Shown: positions 8,643-16,418, counted from the first letter of the stretch. The stretch: 64,000 bases of DNA from Paralcaligenes ureilyticus (GCF_004346225.1 NZ_SMAJ01000008.1:89269-153268), one strand, 5' to 3'. The notes: generated by a model not told the origin, from the sequence alone. Numbers and translations are program-made.

Positions 8643-9617
8643 ATGCTCTTCAGGCCATATCCGGGAACGCGCAAGGACTTGGATCTTCTCACGGGAATTG
8701 CTCCTGTATTTCGGATCGATGCGGGTACCAATGAGGCGCATTTAATAGGGACGGGGTTCTGGGTCACCGACGTGGGCCACTTGGTGACTGCGTGGCATGT
8801 CATTCAGGAAAATATCGGCGAAGATGGCGTGGATCGCGGCCCGATATTCGCCATTCAAACGTTTCCCGATGGGAGTCTCGTTGTCCGCTCTTTCAAGAAA
8901 TCGGATAAACATCCTCGGTTTGACTTGGCATTGAGTGAGACGGTGACGACTCCACCACGTGCTGATCGACCAACAATGCCAATAGCAATGTCACTTGATG
9001 AATTGAGCATTGGCGACCCAGTGTTCAGCTTTGCAGTGTTGGCAGATGATCAGATTTTCGAAAATGAAAAGTTGCCAGGCCATACCATCTATAAGTTCAA
9101 TGGCGATATATCGGGAGATTTCTTGCCCAGACCAGCTTCAGTAAAATTCGCAGTTCGACTGAGTTTTGGTCACGTTTCGATGATCTTCGAACAAATGAGA
9201 GATCGTGTCATGCTGCCGTTCCCGTGTATCCAGACGGATGTCCCGATATACGGAGGAAACAGCGGAGGACCATTGTTCGACGTGCGCGGTCGTATCAGCG
9301 CAGCCCATTGCACTAGCTTCGGGGGTAATGATATTGCTTTCCACGTTCCGATACTGGGGGTACTTCGTCTTCAGGCGCGGGCGCAATCCTTTGGCATTAA
9401 GGACTCAGCGAGGACGCAACGCTCCATTCTCGAGCTGGCCATCATGCAGAAGGTTTCATTTGACCCTCCAATGCTGGATGCAGATAGACTCGTGCGATCA
9501 GTCTTGCTGTGGCTCTGGTATGCGACGAAGTGTCTCGCCAGAAGAGAACGTCCTTCGATGAACGTTCATTTTTCTACCACTAGGTCTATGATGGAATCGG
9601 AGAAATCGGCCCAATAA
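8643..9617 (+). CDS. Trypsin-like serine protease (S1/DegP-like fold)
   Basis: A 324-residue protein with a chymotrypsin-fold catalytic triad in order: His in TAWHVI, Asp in HPRFDLALSE, and Ser in YGGNSGGPLFD. GTGFWVTDVGHLVT is the typical first strand before the His. No PDZ domain follows, and the C-terminal ~70 residues are unassigned. The ATG at 8643 is preferred because TAGGAA lies 8-10 bases upstream and the homologous region starts soon after. GTG 8487 or ATG 8520 would add a weakly hydrophobic, poorly protein-like leader. Base composition is AT-richer than the flanks, consistent with acquired DNA. The role is unknown; stand-alone trypsin-like proteins are common in defence islands and accessory regions. 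Confidence 0.8.
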   Translation: MLFRPYPGTRKDLDLLTGIAPVFRIDAGTNEAHLIGTGFWVTDVGHLVTAWHVIQENIGEDGVDRGPIFAIQTFPDGSLVVRSFKKSDKHPRFDLALSETVTTPPRADRPTMPIAMSLDELSIGDPVFSFAVLADDQIFENEKLPGHTIYKFNGDISGDFLPRPASVKFAVRLSFGHVSMIFEQMRDRVMLPFPCIQTDVPIYGGNSGGPLFDVRGRISAAHCTSFGGNDIAFHVPILGVLRLQARAQSFGIKDSARTQRSILELAIMQKVSFDPPMLDADRLVRSVLLWLWYATKCLARRERPSMNVHFSTTRSMMESEKSAQ

Positions 9618-9641
9618 TTCGTGAATTTATGGGATGGCATC

Positions 9642-9806
9642 ATGCACTATAGCGAGGGCCTTAATACTAAGCCTGCCCGCGGCTTTAGTTCCACGATGCT
9701 CGTCTTTAATCGAAACGAACTACTTGGCTCTGAGGGAATGCCGTTTGTTTTTGATCGGGTACGGTCGATCATTGATAGTCAAGAGTCGGCCATAACCAGC
9801 CATTGA
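9642..9806 (+). CDS. Small hypothetical protein
   Basis: A 54-residue frame (starting MHYSEGLNTKPARG) that opens 24 bases after the protease stop; a GTG at 9621 would extend it by 7 residues. The composition is plausibly protein-like (FVFDRVRSIIDSQES), but no family is recognised. Its closeness to the protease suggests translational coupling or a degraded downstream gene. No strong ribosome-binding site is visible. Confidence 0.3.
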   Translation: MHYSEGLNTKPARGFSSTMLVFNRNELLGSEGMPFVFDRVRSIIDSQESAITSH

Positions 9807-9986
9807 GGATTTATCTCGATAGCGGGCATTCCAGCCGGAATCCTGGCGTCCGTACTGTTGGAGTTGTTATACGGACCTAGCCGAGGTCCTTTCCTTGTCC
9901 GGCGGGTGATTCCGACTGCATAATGGGCGCATCAATATCAATTCGTATATGGAATCAGCGGGTCCGTTTAATAACAGTAGGGAGCA

Positions 9987-10652
9987 ATGGAGCATTTCGA
10001 GATATCGCAACGGGAATCGGGCCTTCACATTGAGGGATTTCCTGACGCAGTGAAGGTAATTGCTATTGAAGGCCCGCGCTCTAAACGCTTGGCTGATCTA
10101 GCCCTCCATAAGGATGACCTAGAGTTTGCCGATGGTTGCCTAGATGCCATAAACCTCTCACCTGAAGGGCCATACGTCATTCGAGAGGCACTCTGGCGAT
10201 CCGCTATCGTGCATTTCATGAAGTGCTTCGGTGACTCAGGCGCGCGTTTCCAGCTCTCATCAGCCAAGATACTGAAGGGAGAACGGCCCGAGGCCTCAAT
10301 AGCCTTTAAGTATTTTAAGCACCTTAGAAACAAGCATTTCGTTCATGACGAGAACTCATATGCTCAGAGCCTCCCCGGCGCAATCCTGAATAGCGAGACG
10401 AAGAGCTACAAGATAGAGAAGATCGTCTGCTTCGCTGCAATAGCGGGAACTCTAGCGCAAGAAAATTACAGCAACCTCAAATTGTTAATCCAGAAGTCGC
10501 GCTCGTGGGTCATCTCGGAATTCGATCAGCTGTGCAGCACGCTTACAGCCGAGTTGGAACGCGAACCATACGAGAGACTACTTAAGAAGGAATCGCTGGC
10601 GTTTCGCGCACCAATCATTGGTGAGATTCATAAGAACCGAAATGTGCCCTAA
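9987..10652 (+). CDS. HEPN-like hypothetical protein (candidate RNase/abortive-infection type)
   Basis: A 221-residue, mostly alpha-helical protein. A GTAGGGAG ribosome-binding site precedes the ATG. Residues 105-125 read AFKYFKHLRNKHFVHDENSY, where R114-x5-H120 with Asn after the Arg matches the RNx4-6H pattern of HEPN-domain ribonucleases of the AbiU2/hypothetical kind. The rest is unrecognised. The TAA stop (10650-10652) is embedded in the TAAC of an attC-like site, as is usual for integron cassettes. Codon use and GC are lower than in the flanking metabolic genes. The HEPN assignment rests on one motif and helical content, so it is tentative. Confidence 0.6.
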   Translation: MEHFEISQRESGLHIEGFPDAVKVIAIEGPRSKRLADLALHKDDLEFADGCLDAINLSPEGPYVIREALWRSAIVHFMKCFGDSGARFQLSSAKILKGERPEASIAFKYFKHLRNKHFVHDENSYAQSLPGAILNSETKSYKIEKIVCFAAIAGTLAQENYSNLKLLIQKSRSWVISEFDQLCSTLTAELEREPYERLLKKESLAFRAPIIGEIHKNRNVP

Positions 10653-10742
10653 CCCGTCACTCAAGCGGTACGCCCGCAAGCTGCATTTGCCGGTTCCCTC
10701 CGCTCTTCGGGCTCCGGCGGCCGGATACCTTAAACGTAATGC
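10646..10742 (+). repeat. attC-like recombination site 1 (integron cassette boundary)
   Basis: A 97-bp imperfect palindrome between two small genes. The left end GCCCTAAC (10646-10653) resembles R'' with the upstream stop codon inside it. CTCAAGCGGTA (10660-10670) pairs imperfectly with TACCTTAAACG (10726-10736). The centre contains nested GC-rich hairpin arms (CCGGTTCCCTCCGC and GCTCCGGCGGCCGG). The right end CGTAATGC (10735-10742) is two substitutions from the canonical CGTTAGGC. The next gene starts 12 bases later, typical cassette spacing. Confidence 0.5.
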
Positions 10743-10754
10743 ATCGAAAGCCTA

Positions 10755-11261
10755 ATGAAGGACTACGTTGCTGTTGTCGCTGCCATAATTGCCGGAATCT
10801 TCGCGGTCGTGTCAGCATTTATCGCATGGAGGCTAAAGAATTCCAGCGATGATCGTGCCCGAAAGGTTTCTCTGGAGAAGGAGCGCCGAGACGAGATCAA
10901 AGGGCTGTACGAAAACACCTTCGTCTTGTTCGAGCAAGCCATTCGCCAGGTGCAACATAGGGAACAGTTCACGTTGGCGCGCGAGTTCAGCCAAACAAAC
11001 GCAAAGATTCATTTGCTGGCTCCGCAAGAAATTACAGACCGATACCTGAAGGTTGCTTGCCTGTTGGAAGACTGGTCTCAGCTTCACGCTAAGGCATCGC
11101 CGCGCCAGCTTGATCTAAACGGTCAAACGGTCACACTCATTCAATCTCCCGATTCCACCGCCGCATTCAAAGAGCCCGCTAGGGCTGCCTACGAGTCGTT
11201 AATTACCGAGCTACGGAGCCTCACCAAGGCAATGCGCGAGGGGTTAATCGCCGATGCATAA
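10755..11261 (+). CDS. Small membrane-anchored hypothetical protein
   Basis: A 168-residue protein with one N-terminal transmembrane helix (YVAVVAAIIAGIFAVVSAFIAW, ~residues 4-25), then a basic turn (RLKNSSDDRARK) and an alpha-helical, probably coiled-coil cytoplasmic domain (SLEKERRDEIKGLYENTFVLFEQAIRQVQ). No enzyme motif is visible. It sits between two attC-like sequences and its stop TAA (11259-11261) lies inside the second, so it looks like the single gene of one integron cassette. Proteins of this shape are frequent, unassigned passengers of cassette arrays. No homologous function can be claimed. Confidence 0.65.
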   Translation: MKDYVAVVAAIIAGIFAVVSAFIAWRLKNSSDDRARKVSLEKERRDEIKGLYENTFVLFEQAIRQVQHREQFTLAREFSQTNAKIHLLAPQEITDRYLKVACLLEDWSQLHAKASPRQLDLNGQTVTLIQSPDSTAAFKEPARAAYESLITELRSLTKAMREGLIADA

Positions 11262-11320
11262 CCTCTCAGTCGAGTGGGCCTGCGCGAAAAGCTGTACAGG
11301 CCGCTCACTTCTGCATTTCT
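11256..11320 (+). repeat. attC-like recombination site 2 (degenerate)
   Basis: Starts with GCATAAC (11256-11262), containing the stop codon of the preceding gene, then CAGTCGAGTGGGCCTG (11267-11282). The latter pairs imperfectly with CAGGCCGCTCACTTC (11297-11311) around a GCGCGAAAAGC spacer. This is the arm arrangement of many attC sites. The expected right core (GTTRRRY) is eroded to GCATTTC, so the site would probably not recombine. Confidence 0.4.
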
Positions 11321-11361
11321 GACGGCCCGCTTTCCAAAACTGGCTACTTCTACTTTGGGTC

Positions 11362-11499
11362 GAGGCTGTGTGAAAACGTTAAAAATCTGAGGGTCTGGAA
11401 AATCGACCTTTCGGATCGATCGCTATTCAATTATTTTCGCCTTGGGAAGGGCCTCCCTACCCACGTGTTTTCACGAAATTTGAGTTTTCAGGCAGCCTC
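11362..11499. mobile_element. 138-bp MITE-like element with terminal inverted repeats and 4-bp target duplication
   Basis: Left end GAGGCTGTGTGAAAAC (11362-11377) and right end GTTTTCAGGCAGCCTC (11484-11499) are inverted copies matching at 14 of 16 positions. GGTC flanks both ends (11358-11361 and 11500-11503) as a 4-bp direct repeat. A second internal copy of GTTTTCAC lies near 11467. The inside has no reading frame of note. Size, ends and duplication fit a miniature inverted-repeat element or an internally deleted insertion sequence; the ends resemble IS1182-type termini from memory. Confidence 0.55.
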
Positions 11500-11503
11500 G
11501 GTC

Positions 11504-11583
11504 GATTTGAGACACTGGTGATACGCTTCAATCGGCCCATAGTGGGCATGGGGGTCTCGTTCCTCGGTCACATCACCGCTGTG
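11504..11583. other. Spacer between MITE-like element and gph
   Basis: The gene-free stretch 11262-11583 contains the second attC-like site, the MITE-like element, and this 80-bp remainder before the convergent end of gph. I see no further feature in it. Confidence 0.4.
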
Positions 11584-12309
11584 CTAGGTCGTAGTTTCAT
11601 AGAGCGGATTAACAGAACGCGGCCCATTGAGCAGGGCGGCGCAGGCGCCCACCAAGTCATCGAAGTGATGCAGCAGGATATCCGGCGCAAGTTCGACAGC
11701 CGGGATTTCGGTGTAGCCGAAGTCAACCAGTATCAACGGCGTCCCGGCAGCTCTCGCGGCTCCGGCGTCGGTGCCAGCATCGCCAACCATGATAGTGCGA
11801 GCCAGATCGCCGCCCACAGCTTCCACGGCTTCGATCAGGTGAGCCGCGCTGGGCTTGGCCGCTGTGACGGAGTCAATGCCCACCACACCCTCGAACAGTC
11901 CCGCCATGTCTAGCTTGGTCAATAAGCTACGTGATAGATCGGTGGGCTTATTGGTGCAGACTACCAGCTTAGCGCCTGCCGCCTTTAGGACTTTCAGAGC
12001 GTCGATCACACCCGGAAACGGCAGGCTTTCATCGGCGATATGGTCGCTATAGTAATTAATGAAACGACCGAAAAGGGCAGCGGTGCGTGCGGCTGGGTCT
12101 TGCTCTCCAGCGATCTCAAGGCCCCACTGCAGCAGCCATCGGGCTCCACGACTGATGAAGGGTCGACCCTCGTCGTAGGCCAGAGGTTTGAAGCCTTCTG
12201 TGATCAGGATTGCGTTCACGGCTCCGATCAGGTCGGGGGCCGATTCGACCAGGGTTCCATCGAGGTCGAAGGCGATAGTCGCCCCGTTAAGGGCGATGAG
12301 GTTGGTCAC
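11584..12309 (-). CDS. gph: Phosphoglycolate phosphatase-like HAD hydrolase
   Basis: Hydrolyses 2-phosphoglycolate to glycolate, or a related small phosphoester, in the cytoplasm. HAD motifs are in order: motif I FDLDGTLVES (Asp nucleophile at ~residue 14), motif II VVCTNKP, motif III Lys in TAAKPSAAH, motif IV MVGDAGTDAGAARAAG. The cap domain inserts after motif I, as in Gph. Length 241 is slightly above the usual ~225. The start is GTG at 12309 with an AGAGGAG site upstream. The C-terminal NPLYETTT tail is unusual. It is the first conserved chromosomal gene to the right of the accessory island. Confidence 0.9.
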   Translation of the reverse strand: MTNLIALNGATIAFDLDGTLVESAPDLIGAVNAILITEGFKPLAYDEGRPFISRGARWLLQWGLEIAGEQDPAARTAALFGRFINYYSDHIADESLPFPGVIDALKVLKAAGAKLVVCTNKPTDLSRSLLTKLDMAGLFEGVVGIDSVTAAKPSAAHLIEAVEAVGGDLARTIMVGDAGTDAGAARAAGTPLILVDFGYTEIPAVELAPDILLHHFDDLVGACAALLNGPRSVNPLYETTT

Positions 12310-12514
12310 AGTGCGGGGCTCCTCTTTGGGCCAAAGAATTCAGCCAAATTATATACGCCATGGCTTAGCGTTCGCGATGCTTAACGATGATCCTGAATAT
12401 CGAAGCGCGTGGGCACCATATCTGCTGGCCATTTGATTGCTTCAAACATACTTTTTTTCCTTGGTTGTTGGGGACTGCCGGCTGGCCGTTCCGTCAGTGC
12501 GCAGATCGCGAAGC

Positions 12515-13309
12515 TCAGGGGATCGAGCGAATGACGCCGCCGTCGACGCGCAGTGCGGCGCCGCTCGTACCGGAAGCCTGCTCCGAGCAGACGTAAATCA
12601 CCATGTTTGCGACTTCCTCGGTCGTCGTGAACCGGTTGATCAGCGTCGTCGGGCGCATCGTCTTAAGGAAGTTTTGCTCCGCGTCCTGCTGCGTGATGCC
12701 CTGTTCCTCAGCGGTTGCCTTCATCCAGTTACCCAGGATCTCGGATCGGGTCGGCCCGGGCAAAACCGCATTGACGGTGACGCCAGTCCCACCGACCAGC
12801 TCTGCAAGCCCCCTCGATACGGCGAGCTGTGCGGTCTTTGTCATGCCGTAGTCGATCATTTCCTTGGGAATCGCTACCCCAGACTCGCTGCTGATAAACA
12901 CGACGCGTCCCCAACCGCGCCTCACCATGCCAGGTACATAGTGCCGTGCGGCGCGCACGCCGCTCATGACATTGAGCTGGAACAGGTCAAGCCACTCGCT
13001 GTCCTTCTGTTCGAAGAAGCCATTGAGGTGGGCCGTACCGAGGTTGTTGACGAGAATGTCGGCATCCTTCACCTGAGCCACGAGGGCTGCTGATCCCTCA
13101 GCCGTTGAGAGGTCGGCGGCCACGCCCGTAAGGTCCGCCTCGGGCAACAGCGCACGCAGCTCTTGCAGCGCTGCTGCGACCCGCTGTTCTCCGCGCCCGT
13201 TGATGACGACCGATGCGCCCGCGCGTGCAAGGCCCTCGGCGATCGCGCGGCCAATGCCTGCCGTCGATCCGGTAACGATGGCCTTGCGGCCTTTAAGTTC
13301 GATTTTCAT
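12515..13309 (-). CDS. Short-chain dehydrogenase/reductase (SDR)
   Basis: A 264-residue classical SDR, an NAD(P)H-dependent oxidoreductase. Visible are the cofactor motif TGSTAGIG, the NNLG variant of NNAG, the catalytic Ser in FISSESG, the YGMTK (YxxxK) pair, and PGPTRSEI after strand 6. The ATG at 13309 is chosen because GGAG lies 9 bases upstream; the frame is open further 5' through the remnant of another gene. It follows the F420-reductase-like gene and SRPBCC remnant on the same strand, with a LysR regulator divergent beyond, so it probably belongs to that regulon. The substrate is unknown. Confidence 0.9.
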   Translation of the reverse strand: MKIELKGRKAIVTGSTAGIGRAIAEGLARAGASVVINGRGEQRVAAALQELRALLPEADLTGVAADLSTAEGSAALVAQVKDADILVNNLGTAHLNGFFEQKDSEWLDLFQLNVMSGVRAARHYVPGMVRRGWGRVVFISSESGVAIPKEMIDYGMTKTAQLAVSRGLAELVGGTGVTVNAVLPGPTRSEILGNWMKATAEEQGITQQDAEQNFLKTMRPTTLINRFTTTEEVANMVIYVCSEQASGTSGAALRVDGGVIRSIP

Positions 13310-13562
13310 GCTGTTTTTCTCCAATAGTGTGTGAGTTAAGTGATCCATCCGCTGCGCGGGCAAGACGTTCGACCCAGTCCTGGTGATAGCGGTAAAGTCC
13401 ACCGGGATGCTTGTGTCCGAGCACGTCGAGGAACCAGGGACCCTGTTGCGTCTCCTCCGTCAGCACGTGACAACCTTCGTCAGTAGGAGTGATGACCCAG
13501 CCGTGGTAGGCGCTCGAACCGGTCTCGTCGCCGTCGACTGTCGTGGCCCATCGCTCACTTCT
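13293..13562 (-). pseudogene. C-terminal remnant of an SRPBCC (polyketide cyclase/START-like) protein
   Basis: Read on the minus strand, one frame ending at TAA 13293-13295 encodes about 85 residues: AYHGWVITPT, then CHVLTEETQQGPWFLDVL, then YRYHQDWVERL. This is characteristic of the C-terminal strand and long helix of SRPBCC-domain proteins. No start codon or N-terminal two-thirds is present; the frame runs back into the overlapping reductase gene. It is wedged between that reductase and the SDR, suggesting a deletion fused the two neighbours. The exact left limit of homology is approximate. Confidence 0.6.
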
Positions 13563-14157
13563 CTTTCTTGAATAGGTCTTGAAAAATTAGCGGCGCCCAG
13601 CTCTTGTCCCGGGCCTGCACGAGCTGACCGCCTTGCGCGATCTTGCCGAGACTGACCGGCGCGTAGCCGAGTTTCTCGACCAGGGCGGCGACCGTCGCGG
13701 TCGCGCCTTCGTCGTCGCTCGATAGAAAGATCACTCGACGGCCTCCGGCGGTGGCAGGATCCTGTGCGAGCACCCCCGCGGGCAGATGGTTGAATGCCTT
13801 CACGAGGTGCGCGCCAGGCAGTGCTTTCGCCACAATCGCTGAGGAAGGCAGATTGTCGAGGTCGGACAGCGGCACGCCGTAGGCATTGGTGGCGTCGATG
13901 ACGACCTTGCCCTGCCAAGTTGGGGCGGCCTTGGCAACGTCGCGGTGCGCCCAGAATGGAACCGCCAGGATGATCACGTCGGCCTTGAGTGCTTCCTGAA
14001 GCGTCAGCGGAACCACTTTGTTGCCGTATTCCTGCGCCATCGATGCGATGGATTCTGGTCCGCGCGTATTGGCGACGCCGATGGCGGTGCCGCTACGAGC
14101 GAATTGCCGGGCTAGGGCTTTACCGATGTTGCCGGTTCCGATGATGGAGTAAGTCAT
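13555..14157 (-). CDS. NADPH-dependent F420 reductase-like NAD(P)-binding protein
   Basis: A 200-residue single Rossmann-domain protein of the NpdG/F420-NADP reductase-like family. It starts with SIIGTGNIGKALARQFARSG (GxGxxG dinucleotide site), followed by ADVIILAVPFWAHRDVAK, KVVIDATNAYG and KAFNHLPAGVLA. The last is a family-typical variant of KAFNT. Members in bacteria without F420 are generic NAD(P)-dependent reductases. It is divergent from the LysR regulator gene across 161 bp that carry a LysR-type palindrome. The stop overlaps the region where the SRPBCC remnant begins. Confidence 0.87.
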   Translation of the reverse strand: MTYSIIGTGNIGKALARQFARSGTAIGVANTRGPESIASMAQEYGNKVVPLTLQEALKADVIILAVPFWAHRDVAKAAPTWQGKVVIDATNAYGVPLSDLDNLPSSAIVAKALPGAHLVKAFNHLPAGVLAQDPATAGGRRVIFLSSDDEGATATVAALVEKLGYAPVSLGKIAQGGQLVQARDKSWAPLIFQDLFKKEK

Positions 14158-14278
14158 GTTGAATTCCTTGAATGAACGTTTGTGAATTTCGGGACCATCG
14201 TGGATTCGTTCACTTCAGATTGCCCCGCACTGTTCGAATGATGGCGGTCAATATGTATTTTGAAAAGAGAGTATATTT

Positions 14279-14293
14279 AGATGGAATCCATCT
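14279..14293. promoter_or_regulatory. Candidate LysR operator
   Basis: AGATGG-AAT-CCATCT is a perfect 6-bp dyad at 14279-14293, with another AGATGG half-site at 14301-14306 just before the LysR ribosome-binding site. It lies in the divergent spacer between the reductase and LysR genes, where LysR proteins usually bind. Assignment is by position and symmetry only. Confidence 0.4.
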
Positions 14294-14318
14294 ATTTTTG
14301 AGATGGAAGGACACGTGA

Positions 14319-15239
14319 ATGCTTGATGGCGTCTCTTTGGACCAACTTAGAACCTTCATCGCCGCCGTGGATGAGGGCAGCTTCTCGGCCGCAGCTCGAA
14401 AGCTCAACCGCGTTCAATCGGCAGTGAGCGGCTGGGTCGGGGGTCTGGAAGACCAAATCGGGGTCAAGCTGTTTGACCGCTCGGGTCGGTTCCCCAAGCT
14501 CACGCCGGAGGGCGTGCTGTTGCTCGCAGACGCTCGAAACATCGTGTCAGGGGTCGATACGCTGAAGGCTCGTGCCAAGCTCATGAATTCAGGCGTAGAG
14601 GCTGAACTTTCCGTGGTAGTCGATGTGTTCTTTCCGGCCACCGTTGTCAGCGCCGTTGCGAAAGCGTTCGCGCGCCAGTTTCCGTTGACGCCGCTGCGCC
14701 TCTTCGTGGAGGGCTTGGGCGCTGCCTATCTGCCCGTTCTGGACGGCCGATGCAGCCTGGGCATACTGACTCCGTTGCCCCAGACATTTCCGTCATTGGT
14801 GAGTGAGCGACTGGGCGAATTGCCCTTGGTCGCGGTCGCTTCAGCATGTCATCCACTCGCGAACTTTAGCCATCGGATACCACGGCGTGAGTTGGCGAAA
14901 CATGTACAACTTGTGCTCACCGACAGGTCCGACCTCACGGTCGGCCGGGACTTCGGCGTCGCATCGCCGTCGACTTGGCGTCTGGCGGATTTGTCAACCA
15001 AATATGCGTTTCTCAAAGACTGCGTGGGGTGGGGAGGGATGCCCTTGCACATGGTTGCGAAAGACATCGCTGCAGGCACGTTGGTCGTTCTAGATGTGGA
15101 TGAAATGCCGCGCACAGGTTTCATGCTGACGATGTCCGCATTTCACCAGCCTTCGCAACCGCCTGGACCCGCAGGCAAATGGTTCGTTGACCATCTGAAG
15201 ACCTTGTGGGAGCAAGACGATGTCGTTCAGGTGCCGTAG
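14319..15239 (+). CDS. LysR-family transcriptional regulator
   Basis: A 306-residue LysR protein. The N-terminal winged helix-turn-helix is clear (LDQLRTFIAAVDEGSFSAAARKLNRVQSAVSGWVGGLEDQIGVKLFDRSGR), followed by a periplasmic-binding-like effector domain. An AAGG site precedes the ATG. It is divergent from the reductase/SDR genes, so it most likely regulates them and itself. The effector is unknown; two Cys residues in the effector domain (about residues 145 and 183) are not enough to claim redox sensing. Confidence 0.92.
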   Translation: MLDGVSLDQLRTFIAAVDEGSFSAAARKLNRVQSAVSGWVGGLEDQIGVKLFDRSGRFPKLTPEGVLLLADARNIVSGVDTLKARAKLMNSGVEAELSVVVDVFFPATVVSAVAKAFARQFPLTPLRLFVEGLGAAYLPVLDGRCSLGILTPLPQTFPSLVSERLGELPLVAVASACHPLANFSHRIPRRELAKHVQLVLTDRSDLTVGRDFGVASPSTWRLADLSTKYAFLKDCVGWGGMPLHMVAKDIAAGTLVVLDVDEMPRTGFMLTMSAFHQPSQPPGPAGKWFVDHLKTLWEQDDVVQVP

Positions 15240-15454
15240 GTAGATGGCCTGCCGCCCGGAGCAGTCGCATCGTGCTTACGAAGGCCGTGCAGGAACGCAT
15301 GCCCGGGGCCATCATGACCTTGTTCCAAGGAAATCGCGAGGCAATGATTGGATTCACGCATGCGGAAGCGGTACAACTCGTTGACCTGCTTACACGACTG
15401 ATCCGTAACCTCGATCAAATGGCGAGCGCCGAAACCCCGTTGCGCAATTCATAA
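15240..15454 (+). pseudogene. C-terminal remnant of a MarR-type regulator
   Basis: Directly after the LysR stop, one frame encodes about 65 residues (ARSSRIVLTKAVQERM, then NREAMIGFTHAEAVQLVDLL, then TRLIRNLDQ). This matches the last beta-hairpin wing and the two C-terminal dimerisation helices of a MarR protein. The DNA-recognition helices and start are missing. A GTG at 15273 could start a short product, but it would not bind DNA. With the SRPBCC remnant this marks the region as having suffered deletions. Confidence 0.55.
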
Positions 15455-16291
15455 CGCCAACCACGTGCGAACATCTTTATGATCAAGTACCAACAAACAT
15501 GTATTAGGCTCCCTCGTATAAGCCCCACGGTCGATAAACAGATGCGAGTCGTGCAATACCATGTGCTTGATCGGCGTATGCCCCACATAGGTCAAGGACA
15601 ACCCGGGATGCATGGGTTGCTGGCTCACGAGCACCTTTCCGGCAGGCGTGTCGATTTCTGTAGACTGCTTCATATTCACCTTGCCCACCAGCCGGCGGCC
15701 CCACGTGAGGGGCTCGATCATCCCTGATAAGATCTCGTCGGTCAGCCGTTCATCGGTCAAGACCTGCTTGGGTGTCTGATCCACAGGCAAACCGGCCAGC
15801 GTGGACCAGGAGCTTTCCTCCTCGACACTTCCGGTCATGAGCTCCGCATGCGCCACATGAAATTGACTCTCTCCCTCGCCGACAGTCATGACATAGGGAA
15901 GGGCGGCGACACGGGGCAGCAGGTCTTGCGCCAATTCCGCTTCGGCCTGGTCGTTCAATTCACGGACCCAACCGCCGCCGTTGCGAAAGAACATTGACGC
16001 TGCGTTACTGGATGAATGCGGCATCATGGCTTGATGGTGGTAATCAAGCAGCATGTCTTCGTGGTTGCCGCGCACGGCGTAAAACCATGACTCGCGTAAA
16101 AGACGCAGGCATCCCATGGAGTCGGGACCCCGATCGGCCAGGTCCCCGACTGAAAACAGCCGGTCCCGGGCCGCATTGAACCCGATGCGGGTTAATTCCG
16201 CCTGCAACAGATCCAGGCAGCCGTGCAGGTCGCCGACAATAAAATCACGTCCCGCCTGATTGACGGGGAGCCGTCGGTGAAAAGTCGCCAT
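15449..16291 (-). CDS. Calcineurin-like metallophosphoesterase (Ser/Thr protein phosphatase, PrpA/ApaH-like)
   Basis: A 280-residue metallophosphatase with the phosphoprotein-phosphatase motif order: GDLHG (near residue 22), GDLADRGPDS and GNHED. Metal-coordinating His residues are probable downstream (FHVAHAE and YVGHTPIKH). This pattern is shared by bacterial PrpA/PrpB protein phosphatases and ApaH; the length is closer to ApaH, but ApaH-specific features are not evident. The ATG at 16291 is preceded by GCGGAGG. Likely cytosolic. It is convergent with the MarR remnant, overlapping by 6 bp. Confidence 0.88.
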   Translation of the reverse strand: MATFHRRLPVNQAGRDFIVGDLHGCLDLLQAELTRIGFNAARDRLFSVGDLADRGPDSMGCLRLLRESWFYAVRGNHEDMLLDYHHQAMMPHSSSNAASMFFRNGGGWVRELNDQAEAELAQDLLPRVAALPYVMTVGEGESQFHVAHAELMTGSVEEESSWSTLAGLPVDQTPKQVLTDERLTDEILSGMIEPLTWGRRLVGKVNMKQSTEIDTPAGKVLVSQQPMHPGLSLTYVGHTPIKHMVLHDSHLFIDRGAYTREPNTCLLVLDHKDVRTWLAL

Positions 16292-16418
16292 AATCGTTCC
16301 TCCGCTTCAGTTCAGTATAGACAGGCTGGCCGGTTTTTGGGGGGCCAGTTGGCCGGGCGGAAACATCGGCTACAAGTGTGAAAACGGTACTTTTACAAGA
16401 TAATTATCCGCTTATCAC

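Noticed and set aside
9790..9875. Possible third attC between the small frame and the HEPN-like gene (CCATAAC to GTTATAC)
   Set aside because: The ends vaguely resemble core sites, but the interior has no convincing paired arms.
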